The notes: generated from the letters alone by a model not told the origin. Shown: positions 15,778 to 24,595, counted from the first letter of the stretch. The stretch: 64,000 nucleotides of DNA from Listeria grandensis FSL F6-0971 (GCF_000525835.1 NZ_AODD01000007.1:1-64000), one strand, 5' to 3'. Numbers and translations are program-made.

Positions 15778-16425
15778 ATGAACAGAGCAGTAAACGAAAC
15801 ATTAGAGAGCAAGGCGTACCGTATGATTAAAGAGAAGATTCAATCAGGGGAATATCAAGTGGGACAACGTCTTATTGAGGCGGATACTTCAAGAGCGCTT
15901 GAGTTGAGTCGGACTCCAGTGCGGAAGGCTTTTGCGATGTTGACGGTCAATGGGTACTTAGAATTTGAGGATTACAAAGGGGTTATCGTTAAAAACTGTG
16001 CCATTACAAAAGAACGCTATATCGAGATGTTGGATGTTATGGAGCTGTTGTTGCTAGCGACCATTGACAAGATTGAAGCGAAATCTCTTACCTTTACCAA
16101 TCATCGTGTCTTAAGCAAAGCAACAGATTTTTTAGGATTAGAAGAAGCGACGGATAGGCAGTGCATGGAATATCAGCGCTGGTTTCTCAATGAAATATTA
16201 AGCTACGCCAAAAATGAATATTATGTGCAAGTTGTGAATCAGTTTTATGACGACTTATTGGAGTTTGGCGAACCGGATGTTTTTCAGTCTGCAACAAAAC
16301 TGTTCGAACAGACGCTTGATAATTATGTTGCTTGTGGACGTCATATTGAATCGCGTGATTTTTCAGCAGCACGCGTCGTCGTAAAGCAGATTATTAATGA
16401 TCGGATTTTATTTATTTTCAGATAA
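15778..16425 (+). CDS. GntR-family transcriptional regulator (FadR/FCD type)
   Basis: A 215-aa regulator starting at ATG 15778 behind AAGGGGAG. Residues 5-70 form a winged helix of the GntR kind (AYRMIKEKIQSGEYQVGQRL, then LSRTPVRKAFAMLTVNGYLE). The C-terminal 130 residues are all helical, as in FCD effector domains, but the usual metal-binding Asp/His pattern is not obvious. It lies 25 bp before the polysaccharide deacetylase gene, so it probably regulates or is co-expressed with that gene. The effector is unknown. Confidence 0.85.
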   Translation: MNRAVNETLESKAYRMIKEKIQSGEYQVGQRLIEADTSRALELSRTPVRKAFAMLTVNGYLEFEDYKGVIVKNCAITKERYIEMLDVMELLLLATIDKIEAKSLTFTNHRVLSKATDFLGLEEATDRQCMEYQRWFLNEILSYAKNEYYVQVVNQFYDDLLEFGEPDVFQSATKLFEQTLDNYVACGRHIESRDFSAARVVVKQIINDRILFIFR

Positions 16426-16450
16426 AAGACGCAGAGGAGTTTTTCGTATT

Positions 16451-17266
16451 ATGAAGAAAATTTTACGCATCGGTTTTGCGGTGCTTTGCTGCCTTGTTGT
16501 CAGCGCCTGTGGTGGTCAAAATGAGGCGAATAAACCAGAACCAACCCCAGCGAAAAAGCCAGTTCCTGCCACGAAACAAGAAGAAAAGCCAGTAAAGACT
16601 GGAACGGATGTCAATCCAGAAACGCTACAAATCCCAGTATTGATGTACCATTCCATCAATACAAATGTCAAAAATAATTTAATTACACCTCCAAACGAGT
16701 TTGACGCTCAGATGAAGTGGTTGGTCGATAATGGTTATCACGCGATCACGCTTTCTGAATTAGACTTGATGCTTATTACAGGTAAAAATGTGCCAGACAA
16801 ACCGGTAGTAATCACGTTTGATGATGGATATCAAGATAATTATACGAATGCCTATCCGATTTTGAAGAAGTATGGCTTAAAAGCGAACATTTTCGTTATT
16901 ACGGATAAAATTGCGAAAAATAACCATTTCGATGAGGCCGCGCTGAAAGAAATGAGTAAGTATGGGATAGAGATGGAGAGCCACACGGTTCACCATCAAG
17001 AATTAAACACGCTTTCCTATGATGATCAGGTCAAAGAATTGAAGGAATCTAAAGCCGTTTTAGAGCATCTGACGGGCAAGACGGTGAATTCGATTTGCTA
17101 TCCCGTTGGTCGTTATAATGAGAATACAAAGCGTGCAGCCGAAGCAACAGGGTACAAAATGGGGTTCACTACTGAGGCGGGGAAAGCAAATAAAAATGAT
17201 GGGATGTACACTTTACCGCGTGTAAGAATGGTACCAGGAATGCAAATGAAATCTGCTATCCAATAA
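16451..17266 (+). CDS. Lipoprotein polysaccharide deacetylase (NodB domain)
   Basis: A 271-aa protein. ATG 16451 gives a lipoprotein signal peptide with lipobox VSAC (Cys 20); AGAGGAG lies 11 bases upstream. A Pro/Lys-rich linker follows. The NodB domain begins IPVLMYHSI and contains ITFDDGYQDNY (metal Asp and catalytic base), the His pair in MESHTVHH, and YPVGRYNE. The PVLMYHSI opening is typical of the IcaB/PgaB-type deacetylases of poly-N-acetylglucosamine and related cell-surface sugars. It is anchored outside the membrane. The C-terminus is short, ending 15 residues after TLPRVRM. It is cotranscribed with the GntR gene. Confidence 0.88.
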   Translation: MKKILRIGFAVLCCLVVSACGGQNEANKPEPTPAKKPVPATKQEEKPVKTGTDVNPETLQIPVLMYHSINTNVKNNLITPPNEFDAQMKWLVDNGYHAITLSELDLMLITGKNVPDKPVVITFDDGYQDNYTNAYPILKKYGLKANIFVITDKIAKNNHFDEAALKEMSKYGIEMESHTVHHQELNTLSYDDQVKELKESKAVLEHLTGKTVNSICYPVGRYNENTKRAAEATGYKMGFTTEAGKANKNDGMYTLPRVRMVPGMQMKSAIQ

Positions 17267-17270
17267 AAAA

Positions 17271-17312
17271 ATATGTCCAATTGAAAACTAACTTTCAATC
17301 GGACATATTTTT
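17271..17312. terminator. Bidirectional terminator between deacetylase and alpha/beta hydrolase
   Basis: A 16-bp stem ATATGTCCAATTGAAA / TTTCAATCGGACATAT with one mismatch and a 6-nt loop. It is flanked by A-run and T-run, and serves both converging genes. Confidence 0.9.
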
Positions 17313-18073
17313 TAACTTAGCTGAAAATGTTCATGTAACCAGTGCAATCCGAGTGTTTCAATTTCGTTTAGTTGTTCCATAAAGCCATGATCAGCACCGT
17401 CTAATTCAATCAATTTCGTGCTTTTAGGGAAAAGATCTAAACCTTGCTTCGTAATCTGCGTCAGCTCCCGCTCTAAATCACCTTCTGTTCCATGGATAAT
17501 GAGAATCGGGCAGTTCACTTTTTGTAACGTCGCCGCTTGATCCATTTGGTCAAAATCAAGCAACATCTGCTTATCTAGCACGATTTCTGTGCGCCATGGA
17601 TCGTCCACATAAAAAATCATACTACCACTACTTTCACATTGCGCCACCTGCTCTTTTGAAAAGTTATCGACATGTTGATAGGCAATCGCGCCGGTAACGG
17701 GCCCAGTCAGGATCATCGTCTCAATATCGGTATCGTAACAAGTAAGTGATAGCCGGCCACCAAGGCTATGTCCCCAAAAAGCAAATTTCTCCATCCCGAG
17801 TTGTTGGCTATATTGTTTGGCAGCTCGTAAATCAGTGACTTGTTTTTCAAAATGGATGGCAGTGTCGTCACTTTCCCCGTAACCGCCGCAATCATAGGTG
17901 AGCACATTATAACCGTTTTGTTGTAATTTTAAGGCGAACCGATCAAACCGTCCGCTCGATGATTTATTGGATAAGAAGCCGTGTGTCATGATGATGATTG
18001 CTTTTGAAGGAGCTGCATAAAAATGACCAACCAGCGTTAGTCCAGTTTCGTTTTTGAATGTGATTCGTTCCAT
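17312..18073 (-). CDS. Alpha/beta-fold hydrolase
   Basis: A 253-aa serine hydrolase. THGFLSNKSSSGRFD holds the oxyanion HG, WGHSLGGRLS the nucleophile (Ser near residue 96), HGTEGD the acid Asp and DGADHGF the catalytic His. There is no signal peptide. It belongs to the broad lysophospholipase/esterase group related to BD-FAE and YtmA-like hydrolases; the substrate is unknown. Translation starts behind AAGGAGG. It is a single gene convergent with the deacetylase. Confidence 0.85.
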   Translation of the reverse strand: MERITFKNETGLTLVGHFYAAPSKAIIIMTHGFLSNKSSSGRFDRFALKLQQNGYNVLTYDCGGYGESDDTAIHFEKQVTDLRAAKQYSQQLGMEKFAFWGHSLGGRLSLTCYDTDIETMILTGPVTGAIAYQHVDNFSKEQVAQCESSGSMIFYVDDPWRTEIVLDKQMLLDFDQMDQAATLQKVNCPILIIHGTEGDLERELTQITKQGLDLFPKSTKLIELDGADHGFMEQLNEIETLGLHWLHEHFQLS

Positions 18074-18243
18074 TTTTCAGTCCTCCTTGTTTTCCATAAT
18101 TCTGAGTTAATTACTATGCTTTAACTTTAACGCCAAACGGCTGATTTTTCAAGTAATAATTATTGAAATGTTGTGCTTTTGCTGTTTTTTTACGCTGGGA
18201 ACAGGGTATAATGAGAAAGAGTAAAGTTAGGAGTGTGATACAT

Positions 18244-19131
18244 ATGGGGAAAGCATTATTAATTGTGAACCCTTCTTCAGGTAAAGAAAAAGGCAAGGTA
18301 TACGCGGAACGGGCGCATCAGGCATTACTAAAGCGATTTCATGAGGTCGAGGTAAAAGAGACGACCAAGGGCGGAGACGCGACCGAATTTGCTTTACAAG
18401 CAGCAACAGACGGTTACGAAGCGGTAATTGCGATGGGTGGAGATGGAACGCTAAACGAAGTTATTAATGGTATTGCAGAGCAGCCACACCGACCAGCGTT
18501 TGGTTTTATTCCACTTGGAACGGTTAATGATTTGGCGCGTTCCTTAGGTGTTCCACTGCGTCCTGATCGTGCCATTAAAGCATTAGAAACAGCGCGTAAA
18601 CGAACAATGGATATCGGTAAAATAGGCGACACATACTTTATGAATGTTTTGGCAGCAGGGATGATTGCCGAAGCGGTCGATAAAGTGAGCGTGGAGCAAA
18701 AAACAAAATTTGGCTCGGTAGCATATTTTGCAGAGGGATTAAAAGCATTTGCGCGACATGAATTGCTTGCGTTTGAGGTGAAATATGATGACGGGGAATG
18801 GGATGGTAAGGCTGCGCTTGTTATCGCCAGCTTGACTAATTCTGTTGGTGGCATGGAGCAGTGGGCACCGGAGGCTGAGGTAGATGACGGACTCATTCAC
18901 GTATTTATTTTAACGAAACTGGGAGTCATTGATGCGGCGAAAATTTTGCCACAAATCGCACTTGGAACACTAAAAAAAGCAGACGGCGTGATGTATTTCT
19001 CGACGACACGTTTAGAAATCGATTGTGACCAGGCGGATGTTAAAGTAAATGTGGACGGGGATCCGGGAGATGCATTTCCTATTAAAATCGAAGTTTTGCG
19101 GGAGCATCTAGATGTATTAGTGCCGGAATAA
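18244..19131 (+). CDS. Diacylglycerol kinase-family lipid kinase (YegS/BmrU/DagK-like)
   Basis: A 295-aa protein. ATG 18244 is chosen because TAGGAG lies upstream and MGKALLIVNPSSGKEKGK is the canonical N-terminus of the family; the longer frame to 18163 has no RBS. It has the ATP site VIAMGGDGTLNEVINGI and GFIPLGTVNDLARSL, and the C-terminal beta-sandwich. It probably phosphorylates diacylglycerol or a similar lipid at the membrane. It could be the DgkB-like enzyme or a paralogue such as BmrU. A TATAAT at 18207-18212 precedes it, and a strong terminator follows. Confidence 0.88.
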   Translation: MGKALLIVNPSSGKEKGKVYAERAHQALLKRFHEVEVKETTKGGDATEFALQAATDGYEAVIAMGGDGTLNEVINGIAEQPHRPAFGFIPLGTVNDLARSLGVPLRPDRAIKALETARKRTMDIGKIGDTYFMNVLAAGMIAEAVDKVSVEQKTKFGSVAYFAEGLKAFARHELLAFEVKYDDGEWDGKAALVIASLTNSVGGMEQWAPEAEVDDGLIHVFILTKLGVIDAAKILPQIALGTLKKADGVMYFSTTRLEIDCDQADVKVNVDGDPGDAFPIKIEVLREHLDVLVPE

Positions 19132-19141
19132 GGGCCATAAG

Positions 19142-19186
19142 AAAAGCATGGGTACTCCGCAACAATTGGCGTACCATGCTTTTTTA
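19142..19186 (+). terminator. Intrinsic terminator after the lipid kinase
   Basis: AAAAGCATGGGTAC (19142-19154) pairs with GTACCATGCTTTTT (19171-19185), with one bulge. The A-run lets it also serve the converging gene. Confidence 0.85.
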
Positions 19187-19189
19187 TGC

Positions 19190-19921
19190 TTAACTCACTA
19201 GTTCACTGATTTTATGCAAAATGGCTTGCTCAAGTAGTGGGTGATAATGGAATGACTCACAAATAACGATCTCACAATCGGGATTTGCTTTTTGGAGATG
19301 TAGCCGTTCTTGATCGATAGCGACAACATGTGTTCCTGTAAAAAGGAAATAAGGCAGGATGTAGATTTTTTGGTATCGTGTACTGAGCACTTCAAGTTTC
19401 GCGGGATAGCTTGGCTCGCCTTTAATTTCGCTATGGAAGACAGGTAAATGAAGTTGGGACTCCAAAAGCTGTGCTACACTATACAGTCGTGTCGCGGGTT
19501 CATCATCGCGTTCATTGCCAAGCCCGACAAGTAATACTGCTTCTGAGTTGGTAAAATTAATACTCGTATCTAGAATTTTTTCTTTAGCAAGAGCGATGAT
19601 TTCTGGGTCAAAACCAAATGTTTTTGTCATTTTTATAGTAATATTAGAATACTTTGTCGTCAAGGAATTCAAAATGTCAGGGATTTCATATTTAATGTCG
19701 CTTGACGAAAATAGAAAAACGGGAACCACGATGAGTTCATCAGCACCAGCGGCTATCGCTTTCTCACAGGCGATTTCGATTGTTGGATAGCTCATCTTTA
19801 GAAAACCTAATTCTTGGATTATCTCTGGCCGTTTCTTTTTAATGGTGTTAATAAATGTACAAAATTCCGCATTGCCCTCAGCCAGCTGGGTGCCATTGCC
19901 AATATAAATGATTGCGCGCAA
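19190..19921 (-). CDS. CbiX/SirB-family chelatase-like protein lacking the usual catalytic histidines
   Basis: A 243-aa protein with two CbiX-type half-domains (IIYIGNGTQLAEGN near residue 4, VVPVFLFSSSDIKYEIP near 67; VLLVGLGNERDDEP near 128, LPYFLFTGTHVVAID near 195). The layout is that of two-domain sirohydrochlorin or cobalt chelatases. However, the first-motif His (normally GHGS) is Asn, and the second-motif His before the acidic IP block is Asp. Only the second half keeps a histidine (GTHVV). It may have changed function or be a structural paralogue. No tetrapyrrole genes are adjacent. Confidence 0.78.
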   Translation of the reverse strand: MRAIIYIGNGTQLAEGNAEFCTFINTIKKKRPEIIQELGFLKMSYPTIEIACEKAIAAGADELIVVPVFLFSSSDIKYEIPDILNSLTTKYSNITIKMTKTFGFDPEIIALAKEKILDTSINFTNSEAVLLVGLGNERDDEPATRLYSVAQLLESQLHLPVFHSEIKGEPSYPAKLEVLSTRYQKIYILPYFLFTGTHVVAIDQERLHLQKANPDCEIVICESFHYHPLLEQAILHKISELVS

Positions 19922-20138
19922 AATGATTAACTCCCTCCAAGTTATGTACTACATTGCTGTTAGTTATATTTTAACCTGCCTGAAGTCGTAAGCCAAGCTG
20001 TTTGTCGAAATAAAATTTTTAAATGTCACCAAATTGTGAACTGGTGTGAAGAGGTTATGTAGCGAGACAAATCATGAAAATGTAGGATAGATAGTGGTGT
20101 TAAATGCTGTTATTTTAAATAATGGAGGGAAATAATTA

Positions 20139-20480
20139 ATGGGTGAAACGGTGGATGTTGTTTATAAAGGACTTGCTAATTTAAAAAATGGCTTCAAGCC
20201 AGTTCCGGGGAAACTATTTATCACGGAGGAGTATCTAATTCATAAACCAAATGATTATTTTGTGGAGGAAGTGACAATACCCTTTACGGATGTGGTGCGA
20301 ATAGAAGGTGTAATGACGAAGATTTTAGGTCGAGATATGTTATCGAATTTGTTGGAAATCGAGACAAAAGAGGGGCATAAATTCCAATTCGTTGTTAATA
20401 AGCAGAAAAAGTGGTTGGAAGCGATGGAACAAGTGCTTACAAAACGCGGGGAGCGCAGTAAATTAATGAAAGATAAATAA
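20139..20480 (+). CDS. GRAM/PH-like domain protein
   Basis: A 113-aa soluble protein. The core KPVPGKLFITEEYLIHKPND followed by TIPFTDVVRIEG and NLLEIETKEGHKFQFVVNKQKKWLEAM is the beta-sandwich plus C-terminal helix of bacterial GRAM/PH-like proteins. In such proteins the helix carries the conserved Trp. No membrane segment or catalytic residues are seen. The TAATGGAGGG before ATG 20139 is a good RBS. It is a single gene with its own terminator; the function of the family is not known. Confidence 0.72.
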   Translation: MGETVDVVYKGLANLKNGFKPVPGKLFITEEYLIHKPNDYFVEEVTIPFTDVVRIEGVMTKILGRDMLSNLLEIETKEGHKFQFVVNKQKKWLEAMEQVLTKRGERSKLMKDK

Positions 20481-20484
20481 GGAT

Positions 20485-20525
20485 AAGACTATGGGTAGCG
20501 GCACAACTCATAGTCTTTTTCTTTT
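20485..20525. terminator. Terminator between the GRAM-like gene and the ROK kinase
   Basis: AAGACTATGGG (20485-20495) pairs with CTCATAGTCTT (20507-20517), with one G-T pair, followed by a T-rich run. The upstream A's let it serve the convergent ROK gene. Confidence 0.8.
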
Positions 20526-20527
20526 TG

Positions 20528-21400
20528 TTAGTGATGGATTTGGTTGAATTTGGCGACGGCACCGATGAGATTAGCATCATTTCCAAAGGCGCAGGAAACG
20601 ATGGTGGGAGCAACTTTTGCGATGGTGATTTTTGCTAACAGGGTATCTAGTTCGGCTTGGATGGATGGCAGGAAATCCGCACGTTCGCTCACGCCGCCCC
20701 CAATTACAATTAATTCAGGGTCGTATACATACTGCAAATTGAAAATCCCCTTAGCGAGATTGCGGTACATCGCTTCAATTTCATCTATGGCTATCTGGTC
20801 ACCAGCTTCTTTCAATTGGAAAGCTTCTACACCGTTTAGCGATGAAAGACCTTTACGCTTAGCGATTCGTGCGGAGGCATTAACTACGGTGCCGGTATCA
20901 CTGAGGTTTTCTAATTTATCATTCATAATCATATAACCAAATTCACCCCCATGAAGGTGAGCGCCTGCATGAATTTTTCTATCTTTAATGACAGCGCCAC
21001 CAATGCCTGAACCAACAATGATAAAAAGAATATCGTGTACATTTTTTGCTACACCAAGCCAAGTTTCGGCGAGAGCAGCGCAGTTCGCATCATTTTCAAG
21101 TGTAATTGGGAGAGCTAGCTTTTCTTCGAGTAATTGTTTGAACGGGAAATGGTGAATGTAAGGAATCGCGCTAGCTCCACCGATAATACCGCTTTCATTA
21201 TTGACTGCACCAGGGCAACTAAAGGCAACACCATCCAAGGAATGCGTGCTATATGTATTTTTTGTTGCTTCTAGCGTGTTGATCAAGCCTTCTAATGTGT
21301 CTGGTGTTTTGAACTTCCCTTTGTCCATAATCGTTCCATCTTGTGCTACGAGAGCATACTTGACCGCAGTTCCACCCATATCAAATGCTAATAGTGTCAT
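20528..21400 (-). CDS. ROK-family sugar kinase
   Basis: A 290-aa kinase: AFDMGGTAVKYALV is the phosphate-1/ATP motif, DGVAFSCPGAV and LENDANCAALAE hold the catalytic Asp, and VGSGIGGAVI and GGGVSER complete the fold. The region GAHLHGGEFGYM replaces the GxHxxAGExGH plus CxCGxxGC zinc motif of regulators and glucokinases. It therefore lacks the zinc site and the DNA-binding domain. This fits Listeria ROK kinases such as BglK, which phosphorylates cellobiose or other beta-glucosides. The sugar is not predictable. RBS is AGGAG. Confidence 0.87.
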   Translation of the reverse strand: MTLLAFDMGGTAVKYALVAQDGTIMDKGKFKTPDTLEGLINTLEATKNTYSTHSLDGVAFSCPGAVNNESGIIGGASAIPYIHHFPFKQLLEEKLALPITLENDANCAALAETWLGVAKNVHDILFIIVGSGIGGAVIKDRKIHAGAHLHGGEFGYMIMNDKLENLSDTGTVVNASARIAKRKGLSSLNGVEAFQLKEAGDQIAIDEIEAMYRNLAKGIFNLQYVYDPELIVIGGGVSERADFLPSIQAELDTLLAKITIAKVAPTIVSCAFGNDANLIGAVAKFNQIHH

Positions 21401-21495
21401 GCTTTTTCGAACTCCTTTATCTTGAATTTAATCTTAAGCATACGTGGAATTCTTTGAAAAAACAAGTGTAAATAAAAATAAAGCGCAAAAATTAT

Positions 21496-21524
21496 TTTAC
21501 AATTATATTACAAAGTGTTACAAT
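21496..21524 (+). promoter_or_regulatory. SigA promoter of the serine hydrolase gene
   Basis: -35 TTTACA (21496-21501), 17 nt, -10 TACAAT (21519-21524). The start codon of the serine hydrolase follows 36 nt later. Confidence 0.75.
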
Positions 21525-21560
21525 TATGTCGTACTTATTTATATCAAGGAGGAAATAAAA

Positions 21561-22703
21561 ATGCATGTGAGCAGAGCAGAGAAGGCGCGCGTGAAACGTA
21601 AGAAACGGCGTCTGGGAGTACTTTTAGCAGTCATGGCTTGCTTTTTATTTGGGGGAGTAGGAAGTGCTTATTTATTCGTACAGGCACATTCTAAAGTAAC
21701 AGCAAACGAAATGAGTATGAATGATGAATCTACGGCAACAGTTAAGGCGAATATTGTGATTGATCCGAATGCGTCACTGAAAACAAAAGTGGATCTCGTC
21801 TTAAAGAAGCACCAGTTTAATGGGGCGGCTTATGTCGTCAAAGATAACAAAGTGATTATTAATCAAGGCTATGGTCTGGCGAATAAGACAACTGGGGAAG
21901 CTAATACGAGCCAAAGCTTATTTTTTATAGGCTCGATGGAAAAAGCTGTCGTAGCCACTGCAATCATGCAACTTCAAGAAAAAGGGATGCTAAGCGTGGA
22001 GGACCCAATTGCTAAGTATTTCCCAACATTTCCAAATGGAGAAAGTATCAAAATTAAGAATTTCTTGGGACATACATCTGGTGTGGAAGGTAGAAAAAAA
22101 GGTAATCAAAAAATAACATCGCAACAAGTTTTAGAGGAGGTAGAAGCAGCTGGGATTAAACGGTCACCGGGAACGTGGGACTATCAAGATGACAACTATG
22201 CGGTGATGGGGCGTTTAGTAGAGGTATTAACGCATAAATCATTAGCCAGTTATTTAGCACAGTATGTCTTTGCGCCTGCTGGTATGAAATCTACAGCGAT
22301 TGGTGATTCATTTTTCACACATCCAAATGAATCGGTTAGTTATAAAGTGAAGGATGGCATGCTGATGAAAACGAGTTTTGTTCAGGATACATCACAGTTG
22401 TTCGGTGCGGGAAACATGTATATGCCACCAAAAGATATTTATCTATTTGATAAAGCTTTGACGAGTGGTAAACTGGTGAATCAGGCAAGCATGCGTAGTA
22501 TGCTTCACGCTGGTGCTGGGAACTATGGTTATGGCTTTTATACACGACCTAATTTTTATATTTCCCGCGGTGTATTATACAACTATGAAACGATCAACAG
22601 CTTTTCAAAAGATCGTCGCGATGCAGTCATTGTTTTCTCCAATATTCGGATGGAGAAAGATAGTGGGGCATTAGTTAAGGAAATTTATAGCGTTATGCAG
22701 TAA
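21561..22703 (+). CDS. Membrane-anchored serine beta-lactamase-like/PBP-type hydrolase
   Basis: A 380-aa protein from ATG 21561 with AAGGAGGAA upstream. A highly basic n-region (about 18 residues) leads to a membrane anchor at residues 20-40, so the enzyme faces outside. The catalytic SxxK motif is in FIGSMEKAV. The second motif, normally YxN, is YQD in GTWDYQDDNYAVMG; HTSG and the C-terminal block are present. This is the class C beta-lactamase/AmpH/EstB family. It may be a D,D-carboxypeptidase or an esterase, and the YxN change makes true beta-lactamase activity uncertain. It is a single gene behind a good promoter. Confidence 0.85.
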   Translation: MHVSRAEKARVKRKKRRLGVLLAVMACFLFGGVGSAYLFVQAHSKVTANEMSMNDESTATVKANIVIDPNASLKTKVDLVLKKHQFNGAAYVVKDNKVIINQGYGLANKTTGEANTSQSLFFIGSMEKAVVATAIMQLQEKGMLSVEDPIAKYFPTFPNGESIKIKNFLGHTSGVEGRKKGNQKITSQQVLEEVEAAGIKRSPGTWDYQDDNYAVMGRLVEVLTHKSLASYLAQYVFAPAGMKSTAIGDSFFTHPNESVSYKVKDGMLMKTSFVQDTSQLFGAGNMYMPPKDIYLFDKALTSGKLVNQASMRSMLHAGAGNYGYGFYTRPNFYISRGVLYNYETINSFSKDRRDAVIVFSNIRMEKDSGALVKEIYSVMQ

Positions 22704-22730
22704 TAAAATAGATGCGATTTGACAATTTCA

Positions 22731-22739
22731 TGCTATAAT
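22731..22739 (+). promoter_or_regulatory. Extended -10 promoter
   Basis: TGCTATAAT is a TGnTATAAT extended -10. TTGACA upstream at 22719-22724 is only 9 nt away, too close to act as its -35. Confidence 0.6.
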
Positions 22740-22776
22740 ATACAAAAAGCGAAAAAACTTCAGGAGGAATTTTTTA

Positions 22777-23163
22777 GTGGAAATTAAGGTTCAGAAAAAG
22801 CTTGCGACCGGGCAGGTTAGATTTGAAAGTGATTTCGGCACGTGTGAAGGAATTTGGAATGATGACGAGCCGGAGTCGAATCGCAAATATACTGTAGAAA
22901 TTGAAATACCAGAGCATTTGACGGCGGCACGACTCGCTCTTAGCGACGAGAAGCATTGTATTTTGGAGAAGGTAGAAGAAGAGGAGGCTGTTCACATCGT
23001 TGGGCAATTAGAAGACTACGAAGAGGATGGCTTTGCTGTTTTGCGCTTGGAAGACAGTATTATCTGCTTTAATACAAAATACGATGAGCAAATCGAAGCA
23101 ATGCACGGAAAATTTATTGAGTTTGAAGTAGAAAAGATACATTTAAGCAAAGTGGGCATTTAA
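22777..23163 (+). CDS. Hypothetical acidic protein
   Basis: A 128-aa soluble, Glu-rich protein. The start is GTG 22777, with AGGAGG nine bases upstream. It is predicted to be mostly beta-strand (EIKVQKKLATGQVRFESD; KYTVEIEIPEHL; FIEFEVEKIHLSKVGI), possibly a small OB- or Tudor-like barrel. No membrane segment, cysteine pair or catalytic motif stands out, and I do not recognise the family. It is a single gene between the extended -10 promoter and a strong bidirectional terminator. Confidence 0.65.
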   Translation: MEIKVQKKLATGQVRFESDFGTCEGIWNDDEPESNRKYTVEIEIPEHLTAARLALSDEKHCILEKVEEEEAVHIVGQLEDYEEDGFAVLRLEDSIICFNTKYDEQIEAMHGKFIEFEVEKIHLSKVGI

Positions 23164-23205
23164 AAAGATCGCAATTGAGCTGCATGCCCAATTGCGATCT
23201 TTTTA
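23163..23205. terminator. Bidirectional terminator
   Basis: A perfect 15-bp stem AAAAGATCGCAATTG / CAATTGCGATCTTTT with an 11-nt loop. It serves the genes ending at 23163 and 23203. Confidence 0.92.
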
Positions 23206-23670
23206 ACTTTTTTCCGTAAAGACTTTTAGCATTTGTTCTAAATCATCTTCGTTTCTGACGAATAGCAGAAGGCGCTGGCGTCCAGTTTCGATAACTAGCA
23301 CGCCATCCTCAGACAGGTTGATACGCTCCATCTTTTTATATTCAAAGAAGAGGAGAGCATAGAAGAAACCGTGCTCCTTGAAGATGACTCTACCTTTTCT
23401 AATAAAACAAATGTAGAAGAAAAGCACGCCGAGAATGGCTAGCAACACGGATGTAGAAATAGGGCCGTGACGCAAGAACGCGTTGGAGATAAACAGCATC
23501 GCAATCAAACCGACGAATATGTATCCATCCCACTTCCCTCGCGAACGAAGCGGGACACTAAGAACGGTTTTCCCTTTCCAAAAATGAAGAATAACGCCAT
23601 CATAAACGGAAAATAAAAACGCGCCGACAATCATGATAATTAGGAAAATATTTGTTGCATCCATGCTCAT
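23203..23670 (-). CDS. UPF0266 (DUF986, YobD-like) membrane protein
   Basis: A 155-aa protein with three hydrophobic segments (residues about 8-25, 48-65, 72-92), with [22 protein letters not shown] between the first two. A C-terminal soluble part of about 50 residues contains [28 protein letters not shown]. Length and pattern match the UPF0266 family of E. coli YobD. From memory, L. monocytogenes lmo0779 is a member and lies, as here, next to the mannose-PTS operon. Function is unknown; a link to manganese has been suggested for the E. coli gene by its regulation. No partner gene is adjacent. Confidence 0.8.
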   Translation of the reverse strand: MSMDATNIFLIIMIVGAFLFSVYDGVILHFWKGKTVLSVPLRSRGKWDGYIFVGLIAMLFISNAFLRHGPISTSVLLAILGVLFFYICFIRKGRVIFKEHGFFYALLFFEYKKMERINLSEDGVLVIETGRQRLLLFVRNEDDLEQMLKVFTEKS

Positions 23671-23794
23671 TATTTACACCTGCATTCATTAAATTCTCCA
23701 TTCATTGTAACATTATCCACTTAAAAAAGGAACTAAAACCATACTGTACCTAGCGTAAGGTTGCAAAAATTGTACGAGAATATCCAAAATATCC

Positions 23795-23823
23795 TTGTGC
23801 AATATTTCATTACATACTATAAT
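23795..23823 (+). promoter_or_regulatory. SigA promoter
   Basis: -35 TTGTGC (23795-23800), 17 nt, -10 TATAAT (23818-23823), leading to the gene at 23897. Confidence 0.7.
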
Positions 23824-23896
23824 TAGAATTTAAGTCGTTCTATTTGTGAAAAGGCTGTCTAAGGAAGACTTTAACGAGCTTAAAAAGGAGACCAGC

Positions 23897-24523
23897 ATGA
23901 AAAAAATAGTAATAGTAGTAGGTATACTGATTATCACGATTGGTGGAACTTTGATGTACTTGAGCCATATGAACTACTGGCCGTTTCAGGGGGATAAGGT
24001 AACAGGTGTTCCAGATGGAGAGATTAAAAATGTGCGTTCGCAACCGAGTTCAGATGAATTATCGATGCTTTTAGCTGCAAGCGGCGAAGTAGATTATAAT
24101 GTGAAAGCCAAAACGATGGATGTTTATTTTGATGTGTATAAGCGGGACACACGTGTGCGTCATGAGCGGGTAACAGCTCAAGCAGGCGAAAAAGCGGCAC
24201 AGATGAACAGTCGTTTTGTTTGGGGAATTCCTGGGTCTGATATGTTTGCACCAAGTGAAATTCGCGTAATTATGAGAAATGTCCAAGAATCATATGCTCA
24301 AAATACGTTCGTTATTCCAAAAGGTATTTTTGGAAAAGAGAATGGAGATTCCGCGAGAACGCAACCATTTGAGGACGGAAAAATTAAAATGGGGGAAAAA
24401 TATATATTACAATTGTGGGAGTTTAATAAAAAATACGAAGCGGGAGACAGCAATGACCCTTTCTCAAAAGAATTCCTAAAAGAAAGAGAACAAACCGTCA
24501 TTTTATACATGGTTTTCAACTAA
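23897..24523 (+). CDS. Membrane-anchored protein of unknown function (lmo0780-like position)
   Basis: A 208-aa protein. ATG 23897 with AAAGGAGA gives an N-terminal membrane segment (IVIVVGILIITIGGTLMYL); the longer frame has no RBS. The extracytoplasmic part, about 180 residues, has beta-rich segments (YNVKAKTMDVYFDVYKRD; FVIPKGIFGKE; GEKYILQLWEFN) and no lipobox or catalytic motif. I do not recognise a domain. By synteny it corresponds to the hypothetical gene between UPF0266 and the PTS IID gene in L. monocytogenes. It is a single transcription unit with a promoter and a bidirectional terminator. Confidence 0.7.
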   Translation: MKKIVIVVGILIITIGGTLMYLSHMNYWPFQGDKVTGVPDGEIKNVRSQPSSDELSMLLAASGEVDYNVKAKTMDVYFDVYKRDTRVRHERVTAQAGEKAAQMNSRFVWGIPGSDMFAPSEIRVIMRNVQESYAQNTFVIPKGIFGKENGDSARTQPFEDGKIKMGEKYILQLWEFNKKYEAGDSNDPFSKEFLKEREQTVILYMVFN

Positions 24524-24524
24524 C

Positions 24525-24569
24525 AAAACCGGATTCCTCACTATTGAAAAGTGGAGAATCCGGTTTTTA
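24525..24569. terminator. Bidirectional terminator
   Basis: AAAACCGGATTC pairs with GAATCCGGTTTT (perfect 12 bp), with inner CTCAC/GTGGA pairing and a T-run. It ends the gene at 24523 and the PTS operon coming from the other strand. Confidence 0.9.
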
Positions 24570-24595
24570 ATTGTTATAAAATAATTCTTCTCAAA

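Noticed and set aside
22719-22739. TTGACA plus TATAAT read as a consensus promoter
   Set aside because: Spacing is only 9 nt. The extended -10 alone is the better interpretation.
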